Positions 16,658-26,170 of a stretch of 64,000 bases of DNA are shown piece by piece. The notes under the pieces were generated by a model, which worked only from the letters and a program-made list of their open reading frames with translations, searched no databases and had not been told where the DNA came from. This DNA comes from an uncultured Brachyspira sp. (lineage in GTDB: Bacteria > Spirochaetota > Brachyspiria > Brachyspirales > Brachyspiraceae). The translations under genes were made by a program, and so were the position numbers. The stretch lies in assembly GCF_949287625.1 (NCBI RefSeq), contig NZ_CASEGO010000005.1, positions 1 through 64,000 of the forward strand, given 5' to 3'. The first letter of the stretch is position 1. Each line of letters starts with the position of its first letter.

Positions 16658-17974
16658 ATGAATATATTTAATTTATTTATAAAATATGTATCTTTAAATA
16701 TACTTGGAATGATAGGGCTTTCATGTTATATACTTGCAGATACATTTTTTGTAGCTAGGGGAATAGGTGCTGACGGGCTTACCGCTTTAAATATAGCTAT
16801 ACCTATTTATAATTTTATAAACGGATTGGGCTTGATGATCGGTATGGGTTCTGCTACAAAGTATGCTATATTAAAAACTCAAAGTAAAGATGATGAAGCA
16901 AATACTGTTTTTACCAATGCTTTGATATATGTATTTTCTGCTTATTTATTTTTTATTATTATAGCTTTATTTTTTACAAAAGATATTGCATATATTCTTG
17001 GGGCTAGAGATGAAATACATAACATGACAAACATATATATAAAAGTAATATTTATATTTTCTGCAATGTTTATGCTTAATAATGTTTTACTAGGCTTTGT
17101 AAGAAATGACAATCACCCGAAACTTGCAATGCTTGCTATGGTGATGGGAAGTTTATTTAATATTATTTTTGATTATATATTTATATTTCCTCTAAAAATG
17201 GGCATATTCGGAGCTGTTCTTGCTACAGGTTTTTCTCCTATTATAAGCATGATTATATTATCAAGTATATTTTTTAAAAAGCAGAATACTTTTTTTATAG
17301 TAAAGCCTAATATAAACTTAAAAAATATTTTTGAAATATCTTCATTAGGTATTTCTTTTTTAATTACAGAATTGTCATCAGGTTTTGTTATGATAGCTTT
17401 TAATATAGTAATACTTAACATAGCTAGAAATGTTGGGGTAGCAGCATATGGAATAATAGCTAATATAGCATTGGTTATTATGGCAATATTTACTGGTATA
17501 GGTCAGGGTATACAGCCTATAATAAGCATTAATTACGGCAGCATCAATAATATAAATAAAATATATAAATATGCTTTGATTTTATCATCTTTAGTTTCTG
17601 TTATAGTGTATATTTTTACTTTAATATTTGCAGACAGCATAACTTCTATTTTTAACAAAGATAATAATATAACTCTTCAGAATATAGCAATTAATGGACT
17701 GCATATATATTTTACAGCTTTTATATTTGCAGGATATAATATTATAACTTGTGTATATTTCAGTGCTATGGACAATGCCAAGCCTTCATTTATAATATCA
17801 ATTTTAAGGGGATTTATATTTATAATGCCATTAATATTTATTTTATCATATATTTTTGATATGACTGGAGTATGGCTTTCTTTTCCTACAGCAGAGATTT
17901 TAAGCAGTTTATTTTCTTTATTCTATTTTATAAAAAATAATAAAAAAGATTTGCCTCTTAATTTCTATACTTAA
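16658..17974 (+). CDS. MATE family efflux transporter
   Basis: About 438 residues from the chosen start, with 12 hydrophobic segments and MATE features such as GMIGLSCYILADTFFVARGIGADGLTALNIAIPIY and the repeat-half GISFLITELSSGFVMIAFNIV. I place the start at ATG 16658 because CGGAG sits 8 nt upstream; an in-frame ATG at 16580 lies inside the leader hairpin and would add 26 residues. The 3' end overlaps the convergent anti-sigma gene by 17 bp. It has no long charged tail, unlike the MATE gene at 549. Confidence 0.88.
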   Translation: MNIFNLFIKYVSLNILGMIGLSCYILADTFFVARGIGADGLTALNIAIPIYNFINGLGLMIGMGSATKYAILKTQSKDDEANTVFTNALIYVFSAYLFFIIIALFFTKDIAYILGARDEIHNMTNIYIKVIFIFSAMFMLNNVLLGFVRNDNHPKLAMLAMVMGSLFNIIFDYIFIFPLKMGIFGAVLATGFSPIISMIILSSIFFKKQNTFFIVKPNINLKNIFEISSLGISFLITELSSGFVMIAFNIVILNIARNVGVAAYGIIANIALVIMAIFTGIGQGIQPIISINYGSINNINKIYKYALILSSLVSVIVYIFTLIFADSITSIFNKDNNITLQNIAINGLHIYFTAFIFAGYNIITCVYFSAMDNAKPSFIISILRGFIFIMPLIFILSYIFDMTGVWLSFPTAEILSSLFSLFYFIKNNKKDLPLNFYT

Positions 17975-18398
17975 TCATTACTATTTTTCTTCCATTGTCT
18001 TCAAAATAAAAATCATCTGTGTATAAAGAGATTAAAAATATACCTCTTCCGCTGTCTTTATAAATATTTTCCTGCGATTCTGTAAGATTTATCATAGCCA
18101 GAAAATAATCAAAGCCTTCGCCTTCATCTTCTATTATAATTTCTATTTTTTCACTATCTATATTAATATTGAAATATACATTTTTATTATAATTATTTTT
18201 ATTTCCATGTATTATGGCATTGGTGAGGGCTTCTTCAAATGCTATTTGCAAAGCATCGCATTGTTCTATACCGTTTGAATGGAGCATATCCAAAAAATCT
18301 TTAGAAATTTTTGGTATTAATAATTTGTCACTGGGTATTTTTTTCATAAATAATATTTTTTCTGTTCGCTTGGGACAATCCTTAACATACATATTCAT
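17958..18398 (-). CDS. RsbW-like anti-sigma factor / HATPase_c_2 serine kinase
   Basis: About 146 residues with a GHKL ATPase fold: the N-box FEEALTNAIIHGNKNN, the G1 motif IEDEGEGFD and the G2 motif DSGRGIFLI. In partner-switching systems such kinases bind a sigma factor or phosphorylate a STAS antagonist. A STAS protein is encoded at 37764, but no sigma factor is near either. ATG 18398 is preferred over TTG 18404 because CGGAA lies 7 nt upstream. Confidence 0.85.
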   Translation of the reverse strand: MNMYVKDCPKRTEKILFMKKIPSDKLLIPKISKDFLDMLHSNGIEQCDALQIAFEEALTNAIIHGNKNNYNKNVYFNINIDSEKIEIIIEDEGEGFDYFLAMINLTESQENIYKDSGRGIFLISLYTDDFYFEDNGRKIVMIKYRN

Positions 18399-18540
18399 AA
18401 TCAATTTCCGTTTGTTTTTATTAGATTATCAGTTTATTATCAGTATATTATAGTATAGTAAAATAAAATATGTATTTCAAGAATTATTAAGCTATATTTT
18501 TAAAATATTACTATTAATAATATTTTTTTTAATAAATCTA

Positions 18541-18568
18541 TTGACAATAATTATAATTTGAATACAAT
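18541..18568 (+). promoter_or_regulatory. Sigma70-like promoter of the DegT/DnrJ aminotransferase gene
   Basis: TTGACA (18541-18546), a 16-nt spacer and TACAAT (18563-18568). The implied transcription start near 18575 rules out an upstream in-frame start at 18558. Confidence 0.6.
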
Positions 18569-18614
18569 TTATATAAATTTTATATTTAATTTCAATTTAT
18601 ACAAAGGATTTTTT

Positions 18615-19733
18615 ATGAAATATATGAATCTTTACAGGGGATATGAAAAAAGAAAAGAGGCTATTGATAAAAGAATATCTTCTATTATAGAGAGAAGTCA
18701 GTTTGTATTTGGTGAAGAATTAGATACTTTAGAGAAGGAATTAGCAAATTATACAGGTGCGAAATATGCTGTAGGTGTTTCATCTGGACATGTTGGTTTG
18801 GTTCTTGCCCTTTTGGCATTGGGGTTTAATGCGGGAGAGGATCATTCTGATAAAGAGGTTATAGTACCAGCTATGACATTTTTTTCTACTGCTGAAGCTC
18901 CTTCATTTTTAGGTATGAAAGTTAGGGTATGCGATATTGATGAATATTTCAATATGGACGTAAAAAAACTAGAAAGTTTAATAAATAAAAATACAGCAGC
19001 TATTATACCTGTAAATTTATTCGGTCAATGTGCTGATTATGATGTTATACTTGATATTGCAAGAAAAAATAATATTTTTGTAATAGAAGATGCCTGCCAA
19101 TCATTTGGGGCAAGCTATAAAAATATAAAGTCATGTTCAGGAAAATTAGGAGATATTGCTGTTACATCATTTTTCCCAGCTAAACCTTTGGGCTGTTTCG
19201 GAGACGGAGGAATGGTATTTACAGATAATGAAGAGTTCTATAAAAATCTTAAACAATTACGTCATCATGGTGATGAAGGCGGCATGAATCATGTAAAATT
19301 AGGTACTACTGGAAGACTTGATAATATGCAGGCTGGTATTTTGCTTGAGAAGTTTAAAGGTTTTGAAGAGGATATGACATATAGAAGAAATGCCGCTAAA
19401 TATTATAATGAACAGTTAAAAGGTATTGTAAAAGTACCAGAAATAGCAGACTATACTCAAAGTGTTCATGCACAGTATGTTATACAGGTAGAAAATAACA
19501 GAGATGAAGTGAGAGCAAAATTATCTGAATTAGGCGTTCCTACAGCACTTTATTATCCTCACCCTATACATTTAGCTCCTATTTTAGTAAAAAAATTGGG
19601 CTACAAAGAAGGAGATATGCCAGTATCTGAGTATGCTTCAAAACATAATATAGCTTTGCCTATAGATAATGATATTTTGAAAGGAGAGCAGGATATTGTT
19701 ATAGATGCAATAAAAAAAGTTGTAAAAGGATAA
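18615..19733 (+). CDS. DegT/DnrJ/EryC1/StrS family aminotransferase
   Basis: A PLP-dependent sugar aminotransferase of about 372 residues. Signatures are GAKYAVGVSSGHVGLVLAL, VIVPAMTFFSTAEAP, PVNLFGQCADYD, VIEDACQSFGASY and the Schiff-base region SFFPAKPLGCFGDGG, with a C-terminal PTALYYPHPIHL. Such enzymes make amino sugars for surface polysaccharide. AAAGGA lies 6 nt before ATG 18615. It is monocistronic, so the sugar substrate is unknown. Confidence 0.9.
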   Translation: MKYMNLYRGYEKRKEAIDKRISSIIERSQFVFGEELDTLEKELANYTGAKYAVGVSSGHVGLVLALLALGFNAGEDHSDKEVIVPAMTFFSTAEAPSFLGMKVRVCDIDEYFNMDVKKLESLINKNTAAIIPVNLFGQCADYDVILDIARKNNIFVIEDACQSFGASYKNIKSCSGKLGDIAVTSFFPAKPLGCFGDGGMVFTDNEEFYKNLKQLRHHGDEGGMNHVKLGTTGRLDNMQAGILLEKFKGFEEDMTYRRNAAKYYNEQLKGIVKVPEIADYTQSVHAQYVIQVENNRDEVRAKLSELGVPTALYYPHPIHLAPILVKKLGYKEGDMPVSEYASKHNIALPIDNDILKGEQDIVIDAIKKVVKG

Positions 19734-19746
19734 TATTTACATATAG

Positions 19747-19785
19747 TACAAAATGAAAGTGCTTTATGCTTTCATTTTGTATTTT
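19747..19785 (+). terminator. Rho-independent terminator after the aminotransferase gene
   Basis: Arms TACAAAATGAAAG (19747-19759) and CTTTCATTTTGTA (19769-19781) pair perfectly around a 9-nt loop, followed by TTTT. Confidence 0.87.
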
Positions 19786-19900
19786 ATCATAATAATAAAA
19801 ATCAATAAATAATTTCTATATTTTACATGATTTAAACAAATTAATTTATTATACTATAAGTGTATAAGATATATAAATTCGTCTTTTATACATAATAAAT

Positions 19901-19929
19901 TTGACAAATAGAGTGATATTTTATATGAT
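19901..19929 (+). promoter_or_regulatory. Sigma70-like promoter of the deoC operon
   Basis: TTGACA (19901-19906), a 17-nt spacer and TATGAT (19924-19929). The start of transcription would lie only about 14 nt before the ATG, so the leader would be very short. Confidence 0.55.
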
Positions 19930-19949
19930 ATGAAACAGAGGTGAAAAAA

Positions 19950-20603
19950 ATGAACAGTATAAGTAAATTAATCGATCATACCATTCTTAAACCAGAGGCA
20001 ACACTAGATGATATAAGGAAGTTATGTATAGAAGCAAAAGAATACGGATTTTATTCTGTATGCGTTAACTCCGCTTATGTAAATGTTGCTTATAATTTTC
20101 TTCTGCATTCAGATGTAAAAGTTTGTTCAGTTGTAGGTTTCCCATTGGGAGCTATGATGAAAGAAGCTAAGGCTTATGAGGCTAAATTTGCCGTTGACAG
20201 CGGTGCAGATGAAATAGACATGGTTATTAATGTCGGTTTTCTAAAAAGCAGAAAAATAGACCTTTTTGAACGCGATATAAAAAAGGTACGAGATGCTTGT
20301 TCTGCAAGCGTATTAAAAGTTATTATAGAAACTTGTCTTTTAACAGATGAGGAGAAGGTTTTGGCATGCAAAATAGCCAAAGAATGCGGGGCTGATTTTG
20401 TAAAGACTTCTACAGGATTTTCTTCAGCTGGAGCTACTGAGCATGATGTAAAACTTATGCGTGAGGCTGTAGGAAATGAAATGGGGGTAAAGTCTTCAGG
20501 CGGAATAAAAACATATGAAGATGCTATGAAAATGATAAATGCTGGGGCAAACAGACTTGGTACAAGCAGCGGTATTGCTATAGTAAATGCAGAAAAAAAA
20601 TAA
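19950..20603 (+). CDS. deoC: Deoxyribose-phosphate aldolase
   Basis: Cleaves 2-deoxyribose 5-phosphate to glyceraldehyde 3-phosphate and acetaldehyde, feeding nucleoside carbon into glycolysis. About 217 residues. Motifs are SKLIDHTILKPEAT at the start, VVGFPLGA, DEIDMVINVGF, and the Schiff-base lysine in FVKTSTGFSS. An in-frame GTG lies at 19941, but AGAGGTG spans that codon and is ideally placed for ATG 19950. It heads the nucleoside operon, 32 bp before the first phosphorylase gene. Confidence 0.95.
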   Translation: MNSISKLIDHTILKPEATLDDIRKLCIEAKEYGFYSVCVNSAYVNVAYNFLLHSDVKVCSVVGFPLGAMMKEAKAYEAKFAVDSGADEIDMVINVGFLKSRKIDLFERDIKKVRDACSASVLKVIIETCLLTDEEKVLACKIAKECGADFVKTSTGFSSAGATEHDVKLMREAVGNEMGVKSSGGIKTYEDAMKMINAGANRLGTSSGIAIVNAEKK

Positions 20604-20635
20604 AATCTTTCTCTAATAAAAATGGAGTATAAACT

Positions 20636-21451
20636 ATGGAATCAGCAAAAGAAATAAAGGCTTTTTATGATGAAGAGGCCAATAAACAGGGACTTCTTCA
20701 GTATCATATAAAATTAAAAAAAGGCGATGCTGCTAAATACGTACTTCTTCCGGGGGATCCTAAAAGGGTTGGATATATAGCTAAGTTTTTAGACGATGCA
20801 GTTCTTAAGGCTGATAACAGAGAGTATGTTACTGTAACAGGCAAATATAAAGGTGTAGGCGTTTCTGTAACTTCTACAGGGATTGGAGGGCCTTCTGCGT
20901 CAATAGCTATGGAAGAGCTTATAAATATAGGTGCTGATACTTTTATAAGAGTAGGTACAGCTGGAGGACTTAGTCTTAAAGTAAAGCCTAATGATTTAGC
21001 AATAGCTCAGGCTGCAATCAAAGATGAAGGAACTACAAGAGAATATATACCTTTTGAATATCCTGCCATTGCTGATACTGATGTTATGTTTGCTTTAAGA
21101 GATGCTGCTAAAAAAATAAATGCTAATTATCATATAGGTGTTGTTCATAGTAAGGATTGTTTTTACGGAGAATTAGAGCCGGAGAATTCTTTTTTCAGAG
21201 AGAAATTTGAAAATAATCTTAAATACTATACATTATGCGGTGCTATAGCTTCAGAGATGGAATGTGCCGCCCTTTTTGCATGTGCTTCTTTAAGAAAGGT
21301 AAGAGCAGGAGGAGTAATGCATATAGTAGAAAATACTATGATAGAGAGAATGGGTACTCATCTTGAATACAGCGATAACATAGAAAAAATGATATTGACT
21401 GCATTAGAAGCTATAGTTTTATTAGATGAGAAAGATAAAAGAGGTAATTAA
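20636..21451 (+). CDS. Nucleoside phosphorylase (uridine phosphorylase-like), first copy
   Basis: A 271-residue PNP/UDP-family enzyme. Signatures are VLLPGDPKRVGYIA, NREYVTVTG, STGIGGPSASIAMEELI, GADTFIRVGTAGG and ASEMECAALFA. Phosphorolysis of nucleosides yields base plus (deoxy)ribose 1-phosphate; the deoxyribose product would feed deoC after isomerisation. The second paralogue begins 2 bp after the stop codon. Specificity (uridine or purine) cannot be fixed from motifs alone. Confidence 0.9.
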   Translation: MESAKEIKAFYDEEANKQGLLQYHIKLKKGDAAKYVLLPGDPKRVGYIAKFLDDAVLKADNREYVTVTGKYKGVGVSVTSTGIGGPSASIAMEELINIGADTFIRVGTAGGLSLKVKPNDLAIAQAAIKDEGTTREYIPFEYPAIADTDVMFALRDAAKKINANYHIGVVHSKDCFYGELEPENSFFREKFENNLKYYTLCGAIASEMECAALFACASLRKVRAGGVMHIVENTMIERMGTHLEYSDNIEKMILTALEAIVLLDEKDKRGN

Positions 21452-21453
21452 AT

Positions 21454-22242
21454 ATGTTTCCTAAAGCCTATTATGAAGAAAATGAAAATCTAGTCCATCA
21501 TTTGAAATTAAAAAAGGGGGATGTAGGCAGATATATTATAATGCCGGGAGACCCTAAAAGATGTGCCAAAATAGCTAAAAGATTTGATAATGCGAAATTA
21601 GTAGCTGATTATAGAGAATATGCTACTTATACAGGATATATAAACGGAGTTAAAGTTTCTACGGTGTCGCATGGTATAGGAGGACCTTCTACTGCAATAG
21701 CATTAGAGGAGCTTATAAAGATTGGAGCTGATACTTTTTTACGTGTAGGTACTTGCGGCGGTATGAATATGGGAGTTTTACCAGGTGATGTTGTTATAGT
21801 TAATGGTGCTGTTAAAGGCGGCGGTACTATGGATAATTATATACCTAAAGAGTTTCCTTGTGTGCCTAATGCTGATGTTCTTGAAGCTATGATTGAAGGC
21901 GGACGCAAAATAAAAACAAAAAGTCATGTAGGTGTTGTACAATGTAAAGATGCTTTTTATGCTCAGCATGCTCCAGAGAGTATGGCTGTTGATAAAGAGC
22001 TTTTATATAAATGGGATAGTTATATTAAAGCAGGCTGTTTGGCTTCTGAAATGGAATCTGCGACACTGTTTGCTGTGGGAGCTTCCAAAAATGTACGTAC
22101 TGGTGCTGCTATGCTTGTTCTTCACAATCAGGAGAGAGCAAAAAATAATATTAATGATCCAAAAGATTATACTGGTGAAGAAGCAATAGATTTGATTATA
22201 GAATCTATTAAAATTTTAATAGAAAAAGATAATAAAAGATAA
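21454..22242 (+). CDS. Nucleoside phosphorylase (uridine phosphorylase-like), second copy
   Basis: A 262-residue paralogue of the preceding gene: IIMPGDPKRCAKIA, YREYATYTG, SHGIGGPSTAIALEELI, GADTFLRVGTCGG and ASEMESATLFAVG. The two copies differ at many positions, so this is an old duplication or separate acquisition and probably a division of substrates. It is spaced 2 bp from the first copy and 34 bp from the first binding-protein gene. Confidence 0.9.
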   Translation: MFPKAYYEENENLVHHLKLKKGDVGRYIIMPGDPKRCAKIAKRFDNAKLVADYREYATYTGYINGVKVSTVSHGIGGPSTAIALEELIKIGADTFLRVGTCGGMNMGVLPGDVVIVNGAVKGGGTMDNYIPKEFPCVPNADVLEAMIEGGRKIKTKSHVGVVQCKDAFYAQHAPESMAVDKELLYKWDSYIKAGCLASEMESATLFAVGASKNVRTGAAMLVLHNQERAKNNINDPKDYTGEEAIDLIIESIKILIEKDNKR

Positions 22243-22276
22243 GAAATAAAAACAAATAATAGTTTAGGATAGGATT

Positions 22277-23353
22277 ATGTATAAAAAAATATTGTTATTA
22301 GCAGTATCTCTGTTTTTATTTTCCTGCGGCAGGGAAGAAAAAAATGATACGCCAAATAGTTTTGAAATAGCTGTTTTAATAGATTTGGGCAGTGTTGATG
22401 ACAAATCATTTAATCAAGGCTCTTGGGAAGGGGTAAAGGATTATGCTCAGACCTATGGTATAACTCATAAATATTATAAAGTACCAGATGAAGATATAGA
22501 TTCATATTTAAATACTATAGAGCTTGCTGTAAAAGGCGGTGCTAAATTAATAGTAACTCCGGGGTATCAGTTTGAACCTGCTATATATAGAGCTCAGGAT
22601 ATTTATACAAATGTAAACTTTATATTAATAGACGGAGAGCCTCAGGACGGTACCTATACTGATTATAAAACAGAAGCAAATACTATTGCTATACTTTATG
22701 CTGAAGAAGAAGCTGGATTTTTGGCAGGATACGCTATAGTTAAAGAAGGGTATACCAATTTAGGTGTTATAGGAGGACTTGCTCACCCTGCAGTTGTAAG
22801 ATTTGGTTATGGTTTTCTACAGGGTGCTGATTATGCTGCCAATGAATTAGAACTTAAAAAAGGTGATATTAATATAAAATATACTTATGTAGGCAATTAT
22901 GATACTACCCCAGAAAATCAGACTCTTGCAGCTTCTTGGTATAAAAGCGGTACTCAGGTAATATTTGCCCCTGCAGGAGGAGCTGCTTATTCTGTTATGA
23001 GTGCTGCTGAAAATAATAACGGACTTGTTATAGGAGTGGATGTAGATCAGAGTTTTGAATCGCCTACTGTTATAACTTCAGCTATGAAAATGATAAGAGA
23101 GTCAGTTTATAATGCTGCTGCTTCATACTATAATAAAACATTTGACGGAGGAAAGACTGTAATATTAGATGCAAGAGTTAATGGAATAGGACTTCCTATG
23201 ACAACTTCAAAGTTTAATGTATTTACTAAAGATAATTATGATTATATATATAAACTGCTTGTAAATAAAAATATTAAAGTATTAAAAGATACAGATGCAA
23301 AAAGCGTTAAGGATTTGCCTTTAAATATAGTAAATGTAGATTATATAAAGTAA
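22277..23353 (+). CDS. BMP/PnrA family nucleoside-binding lipoprotein, first copy
   Basis: A 358-residue basic-membrane-protein family lipoprotein with lipobox FSCG (Cys near residue 17). Family motifs are IAVLIDLGSVDDKSFNQGSWEG, AEEEAGFLAGYAIVKEG, IGGLAHPAVVRFGYGFLQGA and IFAPAGGAAYSVM. Treponema PnrA and Borrelia Bmp proteins bind nucleosides. It lies between phosphorylase genes and the ABC ATPase, which supports nucleoside binding. Confidence 0.92.
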   Translation: MYKKILLLAVSLFLFSCGREEKNDTPNSFEIAVLIDLGSVDDKSFNQGSWEGVKDYAQTYGITHKYYKVPDEDIDSYLNTIELAVKGGAKLIVTPGYQFEPAIYRAQDIYTNVNFILIDGEPQDGTYTDYKTEANTIAILYAEEEAGFLAGYAIVKEGYTNLGVIGGLAHPAVVRFGYGFLQGADYAANELELKKGDINIKYTYVGNYDTTPENQTLAASWYKSGTQVIFAPAGGAAYSVMSAAENNNGLVIGVDVDQSFESPTVITSAMKMIRESVYNAAASYYNKTFDGGKTVILDARVNGIGLPMTTSKFNVFTKDNYDYIYKLLVNKNIKVLKDTDAKSVKDLPLNIVNVDYIK

Positions 23354-23415
23354 ATATTAATTTAGGCTTTAATAAAAATTGAGCAATAAATAATAAAAAA
23401 ATAGGAGACAGAAAT

Positions 23416-24492
23416 ATGAAAAAGTTTCTCACTTCAATAATCATAGTTACAGTTTTTATAGTAACTATTTCATGCGGAGGCGGAAAAAAATCTGGAGGAT
23501 ATGAACTAGCATTGATAACAGATGTTGGTACTATAGATGACAGATCATTTAACCAAGGGGCTTGGGAAGGTTTGACGCAGTATGCTCAGGAAAAAGGAAT
23601 ATCTCATAAATATTATCAGCCTACTCAAAAAACTACTGACGCCTATGTTGATGCTATAGATTTGGCAGTAGCAGCAGGTGCAAAATTGGTTGTAACACCA
23701 GGATTTTTATTTGAACCTGCAGTATACAGAGCTCAGGATACGCACACTAATGTTGCTTTTGTACTTTTAGATGGTACTCCTCAGGACGGAACATATACTG
23801 ATTTTAGAATAGAGACTAATGTTTATTCTGTACTCTATGCTGAAGAGCAGGCTGGATTTTTAGCTGGATATTCTATAGTAAAAGAAGGGTATACTAATTT
23901 GGGAGTTATGGCTGGTATGGCTGTACCTGCTGTTATAAGATTCGGATACGGATTTGTACAAGGTGCTAATTATGCAGCTAAAGAAATGGCTTTAGCTTCT
24001 GGAAGTGTAAAAATTAATTATACATATATAGGAAACTTCAACGCTACTCCAGAAAATCAGACTCTTGCTACTTCTTGGTATCAAAGCGGAGTTCAGGTAA
24101 TATTTGCCCCTGCAGGAGGAGCTGGAAACTCTGTTATGAGTGCTGCTGAACAAAATAATGCTTTGGCTATAGGTGTTGATATAGATCAAAGTGCTGAATC
24201 TGATACAGTTATTACTTCTGCTATGAAAATGCTTGGTGAATCTGTATATAATGCTATAGATGATTTTTATAATGGTAAATTCCCTGGCGGAAAATCTGTT
24301 GTACTTGATGCTAAAGTTAATGGTATAGGTCTTCCTATGAAAACTTCAAGATTTAAAAAATTTACACAAGCTGATTATGATGCTATATATCAAAGATTGG
24401 TAAGCGGAGAAATAAAAGTTCTTACTGATAAAGATGCTAAAGAGGTTAATCAATTACCTTTAGATACAGTAAAAGTTAATTTTATACAATAA
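23416..24492 (+). CDS. BMP/PnrA family nucleoside-binding lipoprotein, second copy
   Basis: A second 358-residue BMP lipoprotein, lipobox TISC, sharing most motifs with its neighbour (DVGTIDDRSFNQGAWEG, AEEQAGFLAGYSIVKEG, IFAPAGGAGNSVMSAA). The tandem duplication keeps the same length, with divergence mostly near the N-terminus and the strand-connecting loops. Two receptors for one transporter would broaden substrate range. It is preceded by AGGAGAC. Confidence 0.92.
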   Translation: MKKFLTSIIIVTVFIVTISCGGGKKSGGYELALITDVGTIDDRSFNQGAWEGLTQYAQEKGISHKYYQPTQKTTDAYVDAIDLAVAAGAKLVVTPGFLFEPAVYRAQDTHTNVAFVLLDGTPQDGTYTDFRIETNVYSVLYAEEQAGFLAGYSIVKEGYTNLGVMAGMAVPAVIRFGYGFVQGANYAAKEMALASGSVKINYTYIGNFNATPENQTLATSWYQSGVQVIFAPAGGAGNSVMSAAEQNNALAIGVDIDQSAESDTVITSAMKMLGESVYNAIDDFYNGKFPGGKSVVLDAKVNGIGLPMKTSRFKKFTQADYDAIYQRLVSGEIKVLTDKDAKEVNQLPLDTVKVNFIQ

Positions 24493-24512
24493 TTGAGATT
24501 AGTTAATTTTAG

Positions 24513-24567
24513 GAGATACTGACATTTTATATTGTTGGTATCTCTTTTATGGTTTTTTAATAGTTAA
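24513..24567 (+). terminator. Weak hairpin between binding-protein and ATPase genes
   Basis: GAGATAC (24513-24519) pairs with GTATCTC (24558-24564) across a large loop and is followed by TTTTATGGTTTTTT. It may cause partial termination, so that more binding protein than ATPase is made. Confidence 0.4.
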
Positions 24568-24589
24568 TAGTAAGATAGGTATAAAAAAT

Positions 24590-26125
24590 ATGGAAAATTC
24601 AGAATATGTAGTTGAAATGCTTAATATTACAAAACGTTTTAAGGGAATAGTAGCTAATGATAATATTACTATACAGTTAAAACGAGGTGAAATACATGCT
24701 TTGCTTGGAGAAAACGGAGCTGGAAAATCTACTTTAATGAGCGTATTATTCGGACTTTATAAGCAGGAAGAGGGCATTATTAAAGTTAATGGAAAAGAGG
24801 TAAATATTGATAATCCTAATACTGCAAATGAATTAGGTATTGGTATGGTGCATCAGCATTTCAAATTAGTACATAATTTTACTGCTTTGGAAAACATTAT
24901 GCTTGGTGTTGAAACTGTAAAGCATGGAATACTTCAGGTTGATGACGCTAGAAAAAAAGTAATGGAATTGAGCAAAACTTACGGACTTGAGATTTATCCA
25001 GACTCTCTTATAAGTGATTTAACTGTAGGTATGCAGCAGAGAGTGGAAATATTAAAAATGCTTTATAGAAATAATAATATACTTATTTTTGATGAGCCTA
25101 CTGCTGTACTTACTCCAAATGAAATTGAAGAACTTATGAAGATAATGAAGTCATTGGTAAAAGAAGGTAAATCTATATTATTTATTACTCATAAATTAAA
25201 CGAAATTAAAGAGGTTGCTGATAGATGTTCTGTTCTTCGTAAGGGTAAATATATAGGAACTATTGATGTAAAAAGCACTACTAAAGAAGAGATGTCAGAA
25301 ATGATGGTGGGACGAAAGGTTTCTTTAGTAGTAGAAAAAACTGAAGCTAAGCCTAAAGATATAATACTTTCTGTAAAAAATTTAAATGTTAAATCTCATC
25401 ATAATAAAAGCGAAAAAAATATAGTAAAAAATGTTTCTTTTGATGTGCATGCTGGTGAAATAGTATGCATTGCAGGTATTGACGGAAACGGACAAAGCGA
25501 GCTTATATATGCTCTTACTGGTCTTATGGAGATGTCAAGCGGAACTATTACATTAAATGGTAAAGACATTACTAATTTATCTATAAGAAAAAAAACATTA
25601 AGCGGCATAGGGCATATTCCAGAGGACAGGCATAAACATGGACTTGTTCTTGATTATACTCTTTCAGAAAATACTATACTTCAGACATATTTTACAGATA
25701 GATTTCAAAAAAACGGATTTTTAAAGTTTAAAGAAATAGATAACTATGCTGATGAATTAATAAAAAGGTTTGATATAAGAAGTGCAGAAGGCTCTAAAAC
25801 TATAGCAAGAAGCATGTCTGGAGGAAATCAGCAGAAGGTAATTATAGCAAGAGAGATAGACAGAAATCCAGATTTACTTATAGCAGTTCAGCCTACGAGG
25901 GGGCTTGATGTTGGTGCTATAGAGTACATACATAAAGAATTAATTTCTCAGAGAGATAATGGAAAGGCTGTTTTACTTGTTTCATTAGAGCTTGATGAGG
26001 TAATGAATTTAAGCGATAGGATATTAGTTATATATGAGGGTGAAATAGTAGCTAATGTTCTTAACAAGGATTTAACTATTAATGAACTTGGTCTTTATAT
26101 GGCAGGCTCTAAGAGGAGTGCTTAA
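24590..26125 (+). CDS. Nucleoside ABC transporter ATP-binding protein (two NBDs)
   Basis: A 511-residue RbsA/YufO-type fused ATPase. The first domain has Walker A GENGAGKST (about residue 42), LTVGMQQRVEILK as signature region and Walker B ILIFDEPTAVL. The second has the degenerate Walker A AGIDGNGQSE usual for this family, signature MSGGNQQK and a conserved region AVQPTRGLDVGAIE. It energises the permeases at 27446 and 28596. An rpn gene now separates it from them. Confidence 0.93.
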   Translation: MENSEYVVEMLNITKRFKGIVANDNITIQLKRGEIHALLGENGAGKSTLMSVLFGLYKQEEGIIKVNGKEVNIDNPNTANELGIGMVHQHFKLVHNFTALENIMLGVETVKHGILQVDDARKKVMELSKTYGLEIYPDSLISDLTVGMQQRVEILKMLYRNNNILIFDEPTAVLTPNEIEELMKIMKSLVKEGKSILFITHKLNEIKEVADRCSVLRKGKYIGTIDVKSTTKEEMSEMMVGRKVSLVVEKTEAKPKDIILSVKNLNVKSHHNKSEKNIVKNVSFDVHAGEIVCIAGIDGNGQSELIYALTGLMEMSSGTITLNGKDITNLSIRKKTLSGIGHIPEDRHKHGLVLDYTLSENTILQTYFTDRFQKNGFLKFKEIDNYADELIKRFDIRSAEGSKTIARSMSGGNQQKVIIAREIDRNPDLLIAVQPTRGLDVGAIEYIHKELISQRDNGKAVLLVSLELDEVMNLSDRILVIYEGEIVANVLNKDLTINELGLYMAGSKRSA

Positions 26126-26170
26126 TATTTTAATGACATTTATTTGTATATTATTTTGGGTTTATTGTTT